DNA from: Bacteroidota bacterium
GTDB taxonomy: Bacteria; Bacteroidota; Bacteroidia; Bacteroidales; FEN-979
Reading direction: 5' to 3'
DNA length: 64,000 bases
NCBI GenBank assembly: GCA_026391775.1
Contig: JAPLDK010000033.1
Location: 1-64,000, forward strand
Shown: positions 7,449 through 17,400 of the stretch, in pieces
Numbering within the stretch: position 1 is the first letter of the stretch
Layout: each line of letters begins with the position of its first letter
The notes under the pieces: model-generated
The model's input: only the letters and a program-made list of their open reading frames with translations
The model's database searches: none
Told to the model about the DNA's origin: nothing
Program-made: the position numbers and the translations under genes

Positions 7449-9731
7449 ATGATCACACCTTATTTTATTTTGATCGCAACCCTTATCGTGGTTGCCGCTA
7501 TTTTTTTTCTTTGGCTGATTTTCAGCTCCCTGCTGATTGTCGGTGGACGTGAAATCAAGGTACTGGAAAGGCGGTGGTTCGGCAAGCAGATGCCCAAAGA
7601 CCGTGTTTTTGCCATGAGCAACGAGATAGGAATACAAGCCAGGACCAAAGGCCCGGGATTATATTTCCTTTTTCCATTTATCTACACCAGGAAACATCAG
7701 GATTTCACGTTTATCGGCAAAGACGAGGTAGGGCTGCTTATTTCCATGGATGGGAACCCGATACCGTCGGGAAAGATCTTTGCAAAACCCGTTGAATGTA
7801 ATCTCTTCCAGGATGGAGAAGCATTTCTTCAGAACGGAGGTGAAAAAGGTTCTCAGATCCCCATCCTGCCCCCTGGTATTTACAGGATCAACTCAGTACT
7901 GTTCAATATCAGTAAGGAACAGGTAACCATCATTGGTGAGAACCAGGTGGGTATCGTTGAATCCATTGATGGCGCCCCTATTCCCGCAGGACGTATCTTC
8001 GGTAAAGTCGTCGACTGCGACCTTTTCCAGGATGGGGCTGCATTTCTTAGAAACGGGGGTGAGAAAGGCCCACAGATCAGGACCCTTCCTCCGGGTAACT
8101 ATCGTATCAACACCCGTCTGTTCAAAGTGACTCCTGTTCAGATCACTGTTGTTGAAAAGGGACAGGTGGGCGTGGTCACCTCCCAGGACGGTAAACAAAT
8201 CAGCGGTGGAAGGCTTCTGTCCAAAGCTGTGATTGACCACAGCAACTTCGAAGACGGGGAAGCCTTTCTGAACCATGGAGGAGAGAAAGGCCCCCAGACC
8301 TCAATCCTTTTTCCGGGAAAATACAGGGTCAATACGGGACTTTTCAAAGTTGAGATCAGGGATACAATCGTCATCCCTGATAAAAAAATAGGGATTGTGG
8401 TGGCCCGTGACGGACAGCCCCTGCCTGAGACCGAATATGTAGCCAAACATGTTGAAGGACATAACAATTTCCAGGATGTGACTAAATTTCTTGAAAGCGG
8501 TGGTCAGCGTGGCCCCCAGTTTGACGTCCTGAAACCGGGGACCTATTATATCAATCCCATGATGTTCAGTGTGGAACTGGATGATGTAGCCGTTGTGGAA
8601 CGCGGACAGGTTGCCGTGGTGGTTTCCAATGTAGGGGCTGAACCTTCCCAGGTGAGGCAGATCACCGATCCGATCGCAAAAGAGGAAAAAGAACTGAGCG
8701 ATATTACAACCGGGGATACAAAACCTTTGGATAAACGTGTGGATGTGGGATTAGAGCGTTATGTCGTGCCCAAAGGGTTCCGCGGGATCCAGCAGGAAGT
8801 GGCAGGCCCCGGGATCTACTACCTGAACCGCAGAGCCTATATCGTGTATATAGTAGATACTACAAACATCACCATCGACTGGGATGATTCCAAGGAAACC
8901 CGTTTTGATCCCTTGCGCGTGGTCTCACACGATGGTTTTTCAATTAATGTTTCTGTGAAAGTGGTGATCCGGGTACGCCCTGACCAGGCGCCATACATGG
9001 TAGCTAAGATAGGTTCCATCCAGAACCTCGTCGACCATGTGATCCATCCTATGATAGATTCCAGTTTCCGCAACCAGGCATCAGCCACTTCCGCAATGAA
9101 CTTCATGCAAAACCGTCATGAAGAACAGCAGAAAGCTGAAGACCGCGCCAGGGGTGAACTGGAAAAATACCATGTGGAACTGGTCAGCGTACTCATTTGC
9201 CAGATCCAGCTTCCGGAAGACCTTATGAAGACCCAGACCGAAAGGATCATTGCCCAGCAGCAACAGGCCATGTATACCGAACAGCAGAAAGCCCAGCAAA
9301 GCCGGATCTCTATGGAAAAGACCACGGCCGAAGCCAACAAGCAGCCCGACCTGGTGACTTCTGAGATCGATGTGAAAGTTGCCGATAACCTGAAGAAAAA
9401 AGCTATCCTTCTTGCAGAAGGCGAAGGGGAATCCACCCGCCTGAAACGTGAAGGGGAAGCCAAAGGTATCGAAGCTGTAGGCAGGGCCGAAGGGGTGGCG
9501 ATCGAAGCCAGGGGCTCTGCCACCGCGGAAGCCTATGAAAAACAGAAACAGGCCATCGGTGAACAAGGTGTCATTGCTGTACAGGTCGCCGAAAAGATTG
9601 CCGGCGGAAATGTAAAAATAGTACCTGACACCCTGATAACCAGTGGTGACGACAATGGCGGGCTGGGTCAGCTGCTTGCCGGTTTCCTGAGCAAGAAAAT
9701 CACTGAGAACAAGCAACAGGGAGGAAAATAA
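7449..9731 (+). CDS. SPFH/flotillin-family membrane protein with expanded N-terminal repeats
   Basis: This is a 760-residue protein. One N-terminal membrane helix lies at about residues 5-30, followed by a first beta segment (GPGLYFLFPFIYTR). Residues 92-385 are four tandem copies of a 73-74-residue unit, listed separately. The SPFH/band 7 domain occupies about residues 425-600. A long Ala/Glu/Gln-rich coiled coil follows (about 575-705, e.g. KREGEAKGIEAVGRAEG), the flotillin hallmark that drives oligomerisation. SPFH proteins scaffold membrane microdomains and quality-control complexes. Usual bacterial flotillins are near 450-520 residues, and the excess here is the repeat block. No NfeD partner is adjacent. 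Confidence 0.85.
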   Translation: MITPYFILIATLIVVAAIFFLWLIFSSLLIVGGREIKVLERRWFGKQMPKDRVFAMSNEIGIQARTKGPGLYFLFPFIYTRKHQDFTFIGKDEVGLLISMDGNPIPSGKIFAKPVECNLFQDGEAFLQNGGEKGSQIPILPPGIYRINSVLFNISKEQVTIIGENQVGIVESIDGAPIPAGRIFGKVVDCDLFQDGAAFLRNGGEKGPQIRTLPPGNYRINTRLFKVTPVQITVVEKGQVGVVTSQDGKQISGGRLLSKAVIDHSNFEDGEAFLNHGGEKGPQTSILFPGKYRVNTGLFKVEIRDTIVIPDKKIGIVVARDGQPLPETEYVAKHVEGHNNFQDVTKFLESGGQRGPQFDVLKPGTYYINPMMFSVELDDVAVVERGQVAVVVSNVGAEPSQVRQITDPIAKEEKELSDITTGDTKPLDKRVDVGLERYVVPKGFRGIQQEVAGPGIYYLNRRAYIVYIVDTTNITIDWDDSKETRFDPLRVVSHDGFSINVSVKVVIRVRPDQAPYMVAKIGSIQNLVDHVIHPMIDSSFRNQASATSAMNFMQNRHEEQQKAEDRARGELEKYHVELVSVLICQIQLPEDLMKTQTERIIAQQQQAMYTEQQKAQQSRISMEKTTAEANKQPDLVTSEIDVKVADNLKKKAILLAEGEGESTRLKREGEAKGIEAVGRAEGVAIEARGSATAEAYEKQKQAIGEQGVIAVQVAEKIAGGNVKIVPDTLITSGDDNGGLGQLLAGFLSKKITENKQQGGK
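7722..8603 (+). repeat. Four tandem 73-74-codon repeats inside the SPFH gene
   Basis: By residue number in the SPFH protein the copies are about 92-164, 165-237, 238-311 and 312-385. Each begins with a (V/I)G(I/V)V strand and an aspartate-glycine (DG) turn, and contains a (Q/E)DG-AFL--GGEKGPQ box. Each then has a PPG-Y-IN turn and ends with an LF-V strand. The first three copies are close to one another, and the fourth has QDVTKFLESGGQRGPQ in the box. A degenerate fifth start (GQVAVVVS) runs into the SPFH domain. The pattern indicates tandem duplication of a small beta domain. Confidence 0.8.
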
Positions 9732-9763
9732 GTTGATGCTCTAAGTAATGATGAGGGCGGATG

Positions 9764-10741
9764 TTATATTTCCACCTTGAGGCCAATCCCGGCGGCAAGG
9801 GCTTTTTCATAGACCAGCTTTGCGGTTGCGGCATCCTGGATGGCCAGTCCGTTTGATTTGAACAGGGTGATCTCGGTATCGTTTTCCCTGCCGGCTTTTT
9901 TACCGGTGATCAGTTCACCTAACTCGGCATAAAAATGCTCCTTTGGGATTTCACCGGCATTGACGGGAATTATGATATCACCGGCTTCCTTGAAACAGGC
10001 CTCGTAGGAGTCGCCTACGAATTTTGACCGTTTAACAATGGCCGTGTCGAGTTCCCTGGCGTTGGGAGTATGACTGCCGATGCCGTTTATATGGCTGCCT
10101 TCCCTGACTTTATTCCCGTCAAAAATCGGGTTTGCAGAGGAGGTCGCCGCAATCAGGATATCCGTATTCATCATCTCGTCGGCTGATGCTGCAGGGACGA
10201 TCTCAAGGTTCAGTTTCGGCCCCATTTCTGCAATGAATTTTTTCACCGCTTCATTCGAAATATCATAGACCAGGGCTTTTGACAGTTTTCTGGCTTCTGT
10301 TAAGGCCCATAGCTGCATCTTTGCCTGTACCCCGGCGCCGAAGATGCCGGCAACCTGACCCTCCTGTTTCCTGGCAAGATATAGCGTTGCCACACCGCTG
10401 GCAGCGCCTGTGCGAACCGCAGTGAGATATCCGCCGTCCATAATACATATGACATTACCGGTTTCGGGATCCTGCAGCAAAACCTTGCCGATGGTGGTTG
10501 GCAGATGATGTTTTGCAGGGTTGCTCTTGTATATGGTGACGACTTTGCAGGCCAGGGCCCCCATTTGTTTCAGGTAGGCAGGCATGTATAAGGAGAGCCC
10601 ATTAGGTGGTGTGATCGCCGTTCGCAGGGGAAGTATGGCGGTGCCTTCTGCGAGTTCGCGGAATGCCTGTTCAACAGCGGCCATGCAGTCTTTCATGGTC
10701 AGTACCGAAGCGACTTCGCTTCTGTTCAGGATCAGTGTCAT
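9764..10741 (-). CDS. Ornithine cyclodeaminase / mu-crystallin family protein
   Basis: This is a protein of about 325 residues in the ornithine cyclodeaminase / alanine dehydrogenase (OCD/mu-crystallin) family. The N-terminal substrate domain carries a PLRT motif, and TAVRTGAASGVATLYLAR precedes the Rossmann NAD-binding loop GIFGAGVQAKMQL. The segment GSHINGIGSHTPNARELD is the typical OCD C-terminal block. Family members include ornithine cyclodeaminase, alanine dehydrogenase and imine reductases, so the substrate is left open. The start is the ATG at 10741 (MTLILNRSEVASV), because the 13 extra residues up to 10780 are not family-like. No pathway partner is next to it. Confidence 0.8.
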   Translation of the reverse strand: MTLILNRSEVASVLTMKDCMAAVEQAFRELAEGTAILPLRTAITPPNGLSLYMPAYLKQMGALACKVVTIYKSNPAKHHLPTTIGKVLLQDPETGNVICIMDGGYLTAVRTGAASGVATLYLARKQEGQVAGIFGAGVQAKMQLWALTEARKLSKALVYDISNEAVKKFIAEMGPKLNLEIVPAASADEMMNTDILIAATSSANPIFDGNKVREGSHINGIGSHTPNARELDTAIVKRSKFVGDSYEACFKEAGDIIIPVNAGEIPKEHFYAELGELITGKKAGRENDTEITLFKSNGLAIQDAATAKLVYEKALAAGIGLKVEI

Positions 10742-10799
10742 GGGATTTTGTTTTGATAAAGCGGGTCCTCCGCCTTTCAAAAATACAAAAAATCCGGAA

Positions 10800-12110
10800 T
10801 TAAAGAATAACCAGTTTCTGTACCCTGGCAGAAGTTCCGCATTCGATTTTCAGAACGTAGATCCCCGAAGGCAGGTTTTCAAGGTTGAGGGTGTGGGAGA
10901 TGGAAAGGTCCCGGTAGTCCAGTAGTTCATGAAAGCGGGAGTTACCGGTCAGATCGGAAATCTGCACACTGACCGGGGACAACGAGGTCCCTTTCACCGA
11001 AAGTGTAAGTCTGCCGGCTGAAGGATTGGGCCAGACGGAGAATGAAAGATCTTTACCGTCTATTGAGGGAACCCTGTCGCATATCATAAAACTGATGTGT
11101 TTTATACTGTTTACCGGTATAGTGCATGGTCCCATTCCATTTGCAGTAAGCGTAAGATTCACACTCAGGGCTGCTTTGTCGGCGGTTCCGGGGTAATAGA
11201 TCGGCTGGGCGGTGGAAGGATTGCTGAATGTTCCGTCACCGGATGTCGACCAAAGTATGGAGGATGAGTTGGAGGTGGTTCCGTTCAGGGGGATCTGGGT
11301 GTCTTGCAAACAGACCGTCGTATCATTACCGGCAAAAACCGATGGAGCAGCTTGTACCGTGACAAGAACCGAATCATTCACACTGTTTACTCCGTCGCTG
11401 ACATCTGCGAAATATCTGGTAGTAACCGCTGGTGTTGCAGTTGGGCTCTGCTGGCTTGAGTTAAATCCTGGAGGATCTGATGTCCAGGCAAACGTATACG
11501 TACCCGTGCCCCCGACGGGAATGGCATTCAACAGCGTTGAACTCCCTGAGCAGACGCTGGAAGGAGTAGCTGTGACTGCCACTCCCAGAGGTTGGCCCGC
11601 ATCCTCAGTCACGGTGATAAATTCTTTTTTAGTAGTGCTTTCAGTAATGGCAAATGCACCGTAAAAATTCACGCTCCCGGTACCGGCTGCAGGGGCTATC
11701 CAGCTGAAAGTCCAGGTAGCTGTGCTGCCATTGATCTTCGAACTATGGGTACAGTATTTCGTCCCGCCAACCAGTTTGCTTCCTGAACCGGCTACAAGAG
11801 TACCGAGCTGGGCCCCCGCAACATTCTGAGGGGAAACCTCGAAACCCTTTCCACCTGAACCCGTAAAAGACACTGTAATATTGTATGTATTTCCGGCCAC
11901 ATATCCTGATCCGGGAATGTTGGTTGTAATAAATCCGGTTACGGTAGAAGCCGTTCCTCCGTGGCATGAATTAGTGCAGGTCAGGACGTCTCCCGGCGAG
12001 CCCGTTCTACCTGAAGGTGAACCGCTTGAATGGCCAAATACTGCGCTTGGACCCGCCATCCAGAACATCATCAGGAAGATCAAAATAACAGGGTAAAAAA
12101 TTCTTTTCAT
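10800..12110 (-). CDS. Exported choice-of-anchor V (Reeler-like) protein with T9SS type A sorting domain
   Basis: This is a 436-residue protein. After a signal peptide (MKRIFYPVILIFLMMFW) comes GHSSGSPSGRTGSP and a Cys pair in CTNSCHGG. These open a beta-rich domain of the choice-of-anchor V / Reeler-like type (YNITVSFTGSGGKGFEVS). A PKD/Ig-like segment follows (VCSGSSTLLNAIPVGG, TYTFAWTSDPPGF). The last 80 residues form a T9SS type A sorting domain (FSVWPNPSAGRLTLSV, then LPSGIYVLKIECG and a terminal basic-hydrophobic strand). It is therefore probable T9SS cargo anchored at or released from the cell surface. CHGG is not a complete CxxCH motif, so no haem is claimed. Confidence 0.8.
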   Translation of the reverse strand: MKRIFYPVILIFLMMFWMAGPSAVFGHSSGSPSGRTGSPGDVLTCTNSCHGGTASTVTGFITTNIPGSGYVAGNTYNITVSFTGSGGKGFEVSPQNVAGAQLGTLVAGSGSKLVGGTKYCTHSSKINGSTATWTFSWIAPAAGTGSVNFYGAFAITESTTKKEFITVTEDAGQPLGVAVTATPSSVCSGSSTLLNAIPVGGTGTYTFAWTSDPPGFNSSQQSPTATPAVTTRYFADVSDGVNSVNDSVLVTVQAAPSVFAGNDTTVCLQDTQIPLNGTTSNSSSILWSTSGDGTFSNPSTAQPIYYPGTADKAALSVNLTLTANGMGPCTIPVNSIKHISFMICDRVPSIDGKDLSFSVWPNPSAGRLTLSVKGTSLSPVSVQISDLTGNSRFHELLDYRDLSISHTLNLENLPSGIYVLKIECGTSARVQKLVIL

Positions 12111-12426
12111 ACTATAAAATGGTTGTTAATAAAGAATCATGTTTTGTAAACTTAACACTCATTGAATTAAGGGATTCAAAATTATAAAGGAATTTGCATA
12201 CGTTTTTATAGAAATGGTTGAGATTTCTAAAGTATGTCATTGATAAATGTCAATTAACTCACTGAAATTATGACTGTTAAATATTTAACACAAAAAAATC
12301 AAATAGTTCCCCGGAGGATAAAATAAACTCTATTTTGAATTTTTTTGTACTTTAGTAAATTATTTTTATTTGGTCTGGTTTCAACAATATAACCAAAGTA
12401 TTTTCTTCAAAATTTAATTTTTATAT
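12111..12426. other. AT-rich divergent intergenic region
   Basis: These 316 bases separate the divergent T9SS cargo gene and the hybrid histidine kinase. The sequence is AT-rich with no open frame of note. A TACTTTAG octamer at 12348-12355 is one base off the Bacteroidota -7 consensus (TAnnTTTG), but no -33 TTTG sits at the right distance, so I do not call a promoter. A lone TTTCAACA occurs near 12379. Confidence 0.4.
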
Positions 12427-14370
12427 ATGGAAAGATCCAAAGAAAGAGATTTAAGAGATCAAAATAAAGACTTTCCGCCCATGAAAATTTTTGATCACAT
12501 TGATATTGCAGACATTCCAAATGCTTTGCTGATTATAGATCCTGAAACACATACGATTCTTGATGGGAACCAACATGCAAAGGATTTATTCGGGGGTCAG
12601 GGAAAAAATCTGGCAGGATCTGACTGTCAAACGATAGTCTGTGATAATCCCGCAAATTGTCCTTTCAGGGAAAATAACTCAGTCAAATTAAGTCCATCTG
12701 AAACTATAATCAGAAAAGACGGAAAAGATATACATGTGATCAAGTCTTTCCATGAAACAGTCCTGGATGGAAAGCGGTATATCATTGAAAACATTTATGA
12801 TCTGCAATTGCTCAGGGAGGCCGAGATAGAAATTATACAACAGGAAAAGCATTTGAAAGGTATCTATGAAAACGCTACTGTGGGGATGGTCCTGTTGGAC
12901 ATGAATGGCAACTTTTTCCAGGTTAACAAAGCCTTCTGTGAAATGCTACAGTATTCTGAGGAAGAACTCCTTTCAAGAAAGCTTACCGTAACACATCCCG
13001 ACGATCTCGAATCCAGTGAATATATTCTGGCACAGCTCAGGTCAGGTAAGATCTCAAGGAACATCATGGAGAAACGTTATGTTCGTAAAGACGGGCAGCT
13101 CATCTTTGTCCTCCATAATGCATCGGTCATGCGGGATCATGAAGGGAATCCGTTATATTTTCTGATCCAGGCACAGGACATAACATATTTAAAAACGGCC
13201 CTTCTCAAAGCAATGGAATCATACCAGCTGAAAACACATTTTCTTCAGAACCTCAGCCATGAAGTAAGAACACCGGCAAATGCGATTTTTGGATTCTGGG
13301 AATTGATGAAATCACCTTCCATTACCGAATCTGAGCGGGATGAATATATGAATCACCTCCAGGGTGGGGTTGAACAGTTCATGAAGATCATCAATGATAT
13401 TGTTGACATGTCAAAGATAGAAACCAGGCAGTTTGAACTTCATCATTCAGTTTTCGATGTGAATACAATGGTTTCAGAATTACACAGGGAATATCATAGG
13501 AAATTTTATGAACTATGTACAGCCGGGGTCGATTTTACTGTCTTTATGCCCTCCGACTCCTTTGATTTAAAGCTTGAATCGGACTTTGGCAGGGTTAAGC
13601 AGATCCTGAAAAATCTTTTGGACAACGCATTTAAATTCACCACTTTTGGCCAAATTACAATAGGCTGTCACATACTCCCTGAAAAGGAAATTATTCTTTT
13701 TGTAAAGGACAGCGGTATAGGTATCCCGAAAGAAAAGCTTAACCTGATATTTGGAAAATTCAGGCAGGGGGATGAGTCCAGTACCAGAAAATACGGAGGA
13801 CTTGGACTTGGCCTCACCCTGTCAAAAGAGATTGCAGAACTTCTGGGCGGCCGCCTTTGGTTGACATCGGAATACGGAAATGGGACTTCGGTTTTTCTCG
13901 CTTTACCTTATAAAGGAAATGCCTTTGCTGTAAATACTGCTCCAATGGAAAAACAGGAGTATGATATTCCCGATCTGACTGGTAAAACAATTCTTATTGC
14001 AGAGGATGTTGATAATAATTTCCTGGTTCTTGACAGGTTTCTTGTAAAAAGCAATGCAAGGATACTGAGGGCAAGAAACGGGCTTGAGGCCATTGAAATA
14101 TGCCGGAACGAGACACAAATTGACCTGGTGTTAATGGATGTACAAATGCCTGTTATAAATGGCTATGAAGCAACACGTGAGATTCTCAGGATGAAACCGG
14201 GAATACCTGTAATTGCACAAACAGCTTATTCCGTAGATTTCGATGAGCAAAGTGCAGTAACAGCAGGATGCATTGCATACATGGTGAAGCCCCTGAATAT
14301 GCACGAAGTGTTTTCACTGGTGAGTAAATATGTAACATTACGCAACAATAACGAGTCTGTTGACCATTGA
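12427..14370 (+). CDS. PAS-PAS hybrid histidine kinase with C-terminal receiver
   Basis: This is a 647-residue cytoplasmic sensor kinase with no membrane helix seen. Residues about 20-110 form a PAS-like domain with a Cys cluster CX4CX5C (SDCQTIVCDNPANCPF). Residues 140-255 form a canonical PAS/PAC (LLDMNGNFFQVNKAFCEML). The HisKA H-box LSHEVRTPANAI has His278. HATPase boxes follow: NLLDNAFKFT, DSGIGIPKEKL and GGLGLGLTLSKEI. The receiver domain starts near residue 520 (ILIAEDVDNN), with phospho-acceptor Asp571 in LVLMDVQMP and Lys in MVKPL. It lacks an Hpt domain and an adjacent output regulator, so its partner must be elsewhere. Confidence 0.9.
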   Translation: MERSKERDLRDQNKDFPPMKIFDHIDIADIPNALLIIDPETHTILDGNQHAKDLFGGQGKNLAGSDCQTIVCDNPANCPFRENNSVKLSPSETIIRKDGKDIHVIKSFHETVLDGKRYIIENIYDLQLLREAEIEIIQQEKHLKGIYENATVGMVLLDMNGNFFQVNKAFCEMLQYSEEELLSRKLTVTHPDDLESSEYILAQLRSGKISRNIMEKRYVRKDGQLIFVLHNASVMRDHEGNPLYFLIQAQDITYLKTALLKAMESYQLKTHFLQNLSHEVRTPANAIFGFWELMKSPSITESERDEYMNHLQGGVEQFMKIINDIVDMSKIETRQFELHHSVFDVNTMVSELHREYHRKFYELCTAGVDFTVFMPSDSFDLKLESDFGRVKQILKNLLDNAFKFTTFGQITIGCHILPEKEIILFVKDSGIGIPKEKLNLIFGKFRQGDESSTRKYGGLGLGLTLSKEIAELLGGRLWLTSEYGNGTSVFLALPYKGNAFAVNTAPMEKQEYDIPDLTGKTILIAEDVDNNFLVLDRFLVKSNARILRARNGLEAIEICRNETQIDLVLMDVQMPVINGYEATREILRMKPGIPVIAQTAYSVDFDEQSAVTAGCIAYMVKPLNMHEVFSLVSKYVTLRNNNESVDH

Positions 14371-14408
14371 TTTATCCTCTATTTTTCAAACCATTTAATC
14401 CTGACACA

Positions 14409-17400
14409 ATGAAAAAAATCATTGCTTTCCTTCTTTTTATCTTCCTGGCCTCCGCTGCGATCTGCCAGGACAATCCTCTCTGGATGCGTTATTCAGCAAT
14501 TTCTCCCGATGGACAAACAATCCTTTTCTGCTATAAGGGCGACATCTGGTCGGTCCCTTCTGCAGGCGGGTCAGCCGCTCCTCTTACACTCACCGATTCC
14601 TATGAATATTCGCCGGTATGGAGCCATGACGGTAAAACCATTGCATTCGCTTCCGACCGCAACGGCAATTTCGATATTTTCGTTATGCCCGCAGCAGGAG
14701 GCGCAGCATCAAGGCTTACTTTCATTTCAAACAAGGAAGTCCCCAGCAGCTTTACTGCGAATGATAAAGATGTGATTTTTTCGGCTTACCGCCAGGATGT
14801 TTCAACAAACGCCCAGTTTCCCATTTCACTGATGAGCGAGCTCTATACCGTACCGGTTGCCGGGGGAAAAGTCTCGCTTTTGCTGCCCACGCCGGCACTC
14901 GAAGCCACACCGACATCCACAGGCGACAAAATGATATTTGAAGATATCAAAGGTTATGAGAACGAATGGCGCAAGCATCATACTTCAGCCATTGCCCGTG
15001 ATATCTGGGTTTACGACTTCAATTCGGCAAAATACAAAAAGCTTACCAGTTTCAATGGAGAGGACCGTAACCCGGTGTTTGATGCAAATGACAATGATTT
15101 CTATTACCTGAGCGAACAAAGCGGTTCCTTTAATATATTTAAGAGTTCTCTGTCGGATCCTTCCAAAACCACCGCTATCACACATTTTTCTAAAAACCCT
15201 GTACGTTTTCTTACCAGGTCCAAAAATAACATGCTTTGTTTTACTTATGACGGAGAGATCTATACCCTCCAGCCCGGCGGGGAACCAAAAAAAGTCAGCG
15301 TCAGGATCAATGCCGACGGCCGCAGTCCTCAGGAACGCATTACCCCGGTAAATGACGGATTCACCGAAATGAGGCTGGCCCCGAACGGAAAGGAGTTTGT
15401 ATATGTTTTCCGCGGGGAGATCTTTGTAAGCAGCGTCGATGGCGGAATTACCAAGCGAATCACCAATACACCTTACCAGGAACGCAACGTGAGCTTCAGC
15501 CCCGACGGCCGTTCACTTGTTTATGCAGCGGAAGTCAATGGCAGCTGGGATGTTTATACAACTTCCATTGTACGAAAAGAGGAACCCTATTTCTATGCCT
15601 CAACCGTTTTGAAGGCGGAACCGCTTGTTGCTACCGCTGCTGAGGAATTCCAACCCGAATATTCCCCCGATGGCAAGGAAGTGGCTTACCTTGAGAACAG
15701 GGTAGCGCTCAATGTCATCAACCTGGCAAGTAAAACGACCCGGATGATCATGCCGGCCAATGTGAATTACTCCTATGCCGACGGGGACCAGTACTATCAA
15801 TGGTCGCCCGACAGCAAATGGTTCCTGGTGCAGTTCTCATATCCCGAACGGATCTTCACTCCCGAAGTTGGCCTTGTTTCCGCCGACGGCAAGGGCGAGA
15901 TCCACAACCTGACCCTTAGCGGTTATAATGATTATTATCCAAAGTGGTCGGTCGATGGCAAGATGTTCATTTGGGGAAGCGACCGCGACGGCACACGCGA
16001 CCAGGGAGGCAACCTCTCAAGCGATGATGTATTTGCCATGTTCCTTACCAAAGCTGCCTTCGAGAGGTTCAAACTTTCAAAAGAGGAGCTTGCCCTGGTA
16101 AAAGAACAGGAAGAAAAGGCCGAAAAGGAGAAAAAGAAATCCGATGAAAAGGCAAAATCCAAAACTGACAAGAAAGCAAAAACCGATACCGCTGCAAAGG
16201 ATTCTGCAAAGGTAAAGGTGGTTATCGACTGGGAAAACCTCACTGAGCGTAAGGCCAAACTCACCGTTCACACTTCGCCGGCCAGCGACTGGTTGCTTTC
16301 GAAGGACTGCGAAAAGCTCTATTACCTTACCAGTTTTGAGAAGGATAATGACCTCTGGATGACCGATCTGAGAGCCAAAGAAACCAAGCTGTTTGCAAAG
16401 ATCGGGGCTAAAAGTGCTAACATACAGCTTTCTTCGGATGGTAAATTTATTTTAATGATGGCTGATGGCAAACCCATGAAGATAGACGCCGAGAGCGGCA
16501 AAGCAGAACCCCTGAAAACCTCGGGCGAGATGCTTATCAAACCTGCCGATGAACGTTCCTATATCTTCGACCATGCCTGGAGGCAGTTCAAGGAAAAGTT
16601 CTATGTAGTGGATATGCAGGGCGTCGACTGGGATTATTATTACAAGGTCTATAAGAAGTTCCTGCCCTATGTTAATAACAATTATGATTTTGCAGAAATG
16701 CTGAGCGAGATGCTGGGCGAGATGAATGCCTCACATACCGGATGCGGCTACCGTTCAGGGAAGCCGAACACCGACCAGACCGCCGACCTCGGGCTTTTCT
16801 ACGATTACGATTACAAGGGCAAGGGATTAAAGATATCCGAAGTCATTGAAGGCGGACCGCTTGATAAGGCCATATCGAAAGTTAAAGCGGGAAATGTTAT
16901 TGAAAAACTCGATGGAATTGTGCTCAACGACACCATGGATTTTTACAGTCTCCTGAACCGTAAAACCGGCAAGTTAACCCTGCTTTCGGTGTATAATCCT
17001 TCAACCGGCGACCGCTGGGAGGAAAGCGTAAAACCCATCAGCATAGGCGAAGCCAACGAACTGCTGTACAAACGTTGGGTGAAGAACCGCCGTGCCGAAG
17101 TGGAGCAGCTTTCCGGCGGAAAGATCGGCTATGTTCACGTACGTTCCATGGATGATGCCAGTATGAGGGTGGTTTTTGAGGAAGCCCTTGGTCGCAATTT
17201 TGAAAAGAAAGCACTGATAGTTGATACCCGCTTCAACGGGGGCGGTAATATTCATGAACAGCTTTCCGATTTCCTGAGTGGTAAAAAATACATCGATATT
17301 ATTCCCCACGGGCAGTATATCGGTTCCGAGCCATATGACAAATGGGTGAAGCCGTCTATCGTGATCATTGGCGAAAGCAATTACTCCGATGCTCACTTGT

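Noticed and set aside
9081..9716. Long minus-strand open frame of 211 codons inside the SPFH gene
   Set aside because: It lies opposite the coiled-coil repeat region, has a Phe/Gly-rich composition and matches no family. It is a shadow of the biased codon use on the plus strand.
11940..12010. CHGG in the choice-of-anchor V protein as a haem c site
   Set aside because: The sequence is CTNSCHGG, i.e. CX3CH; this domain conserves these cysteines without haem, and nothing else cytochrome-like is present.
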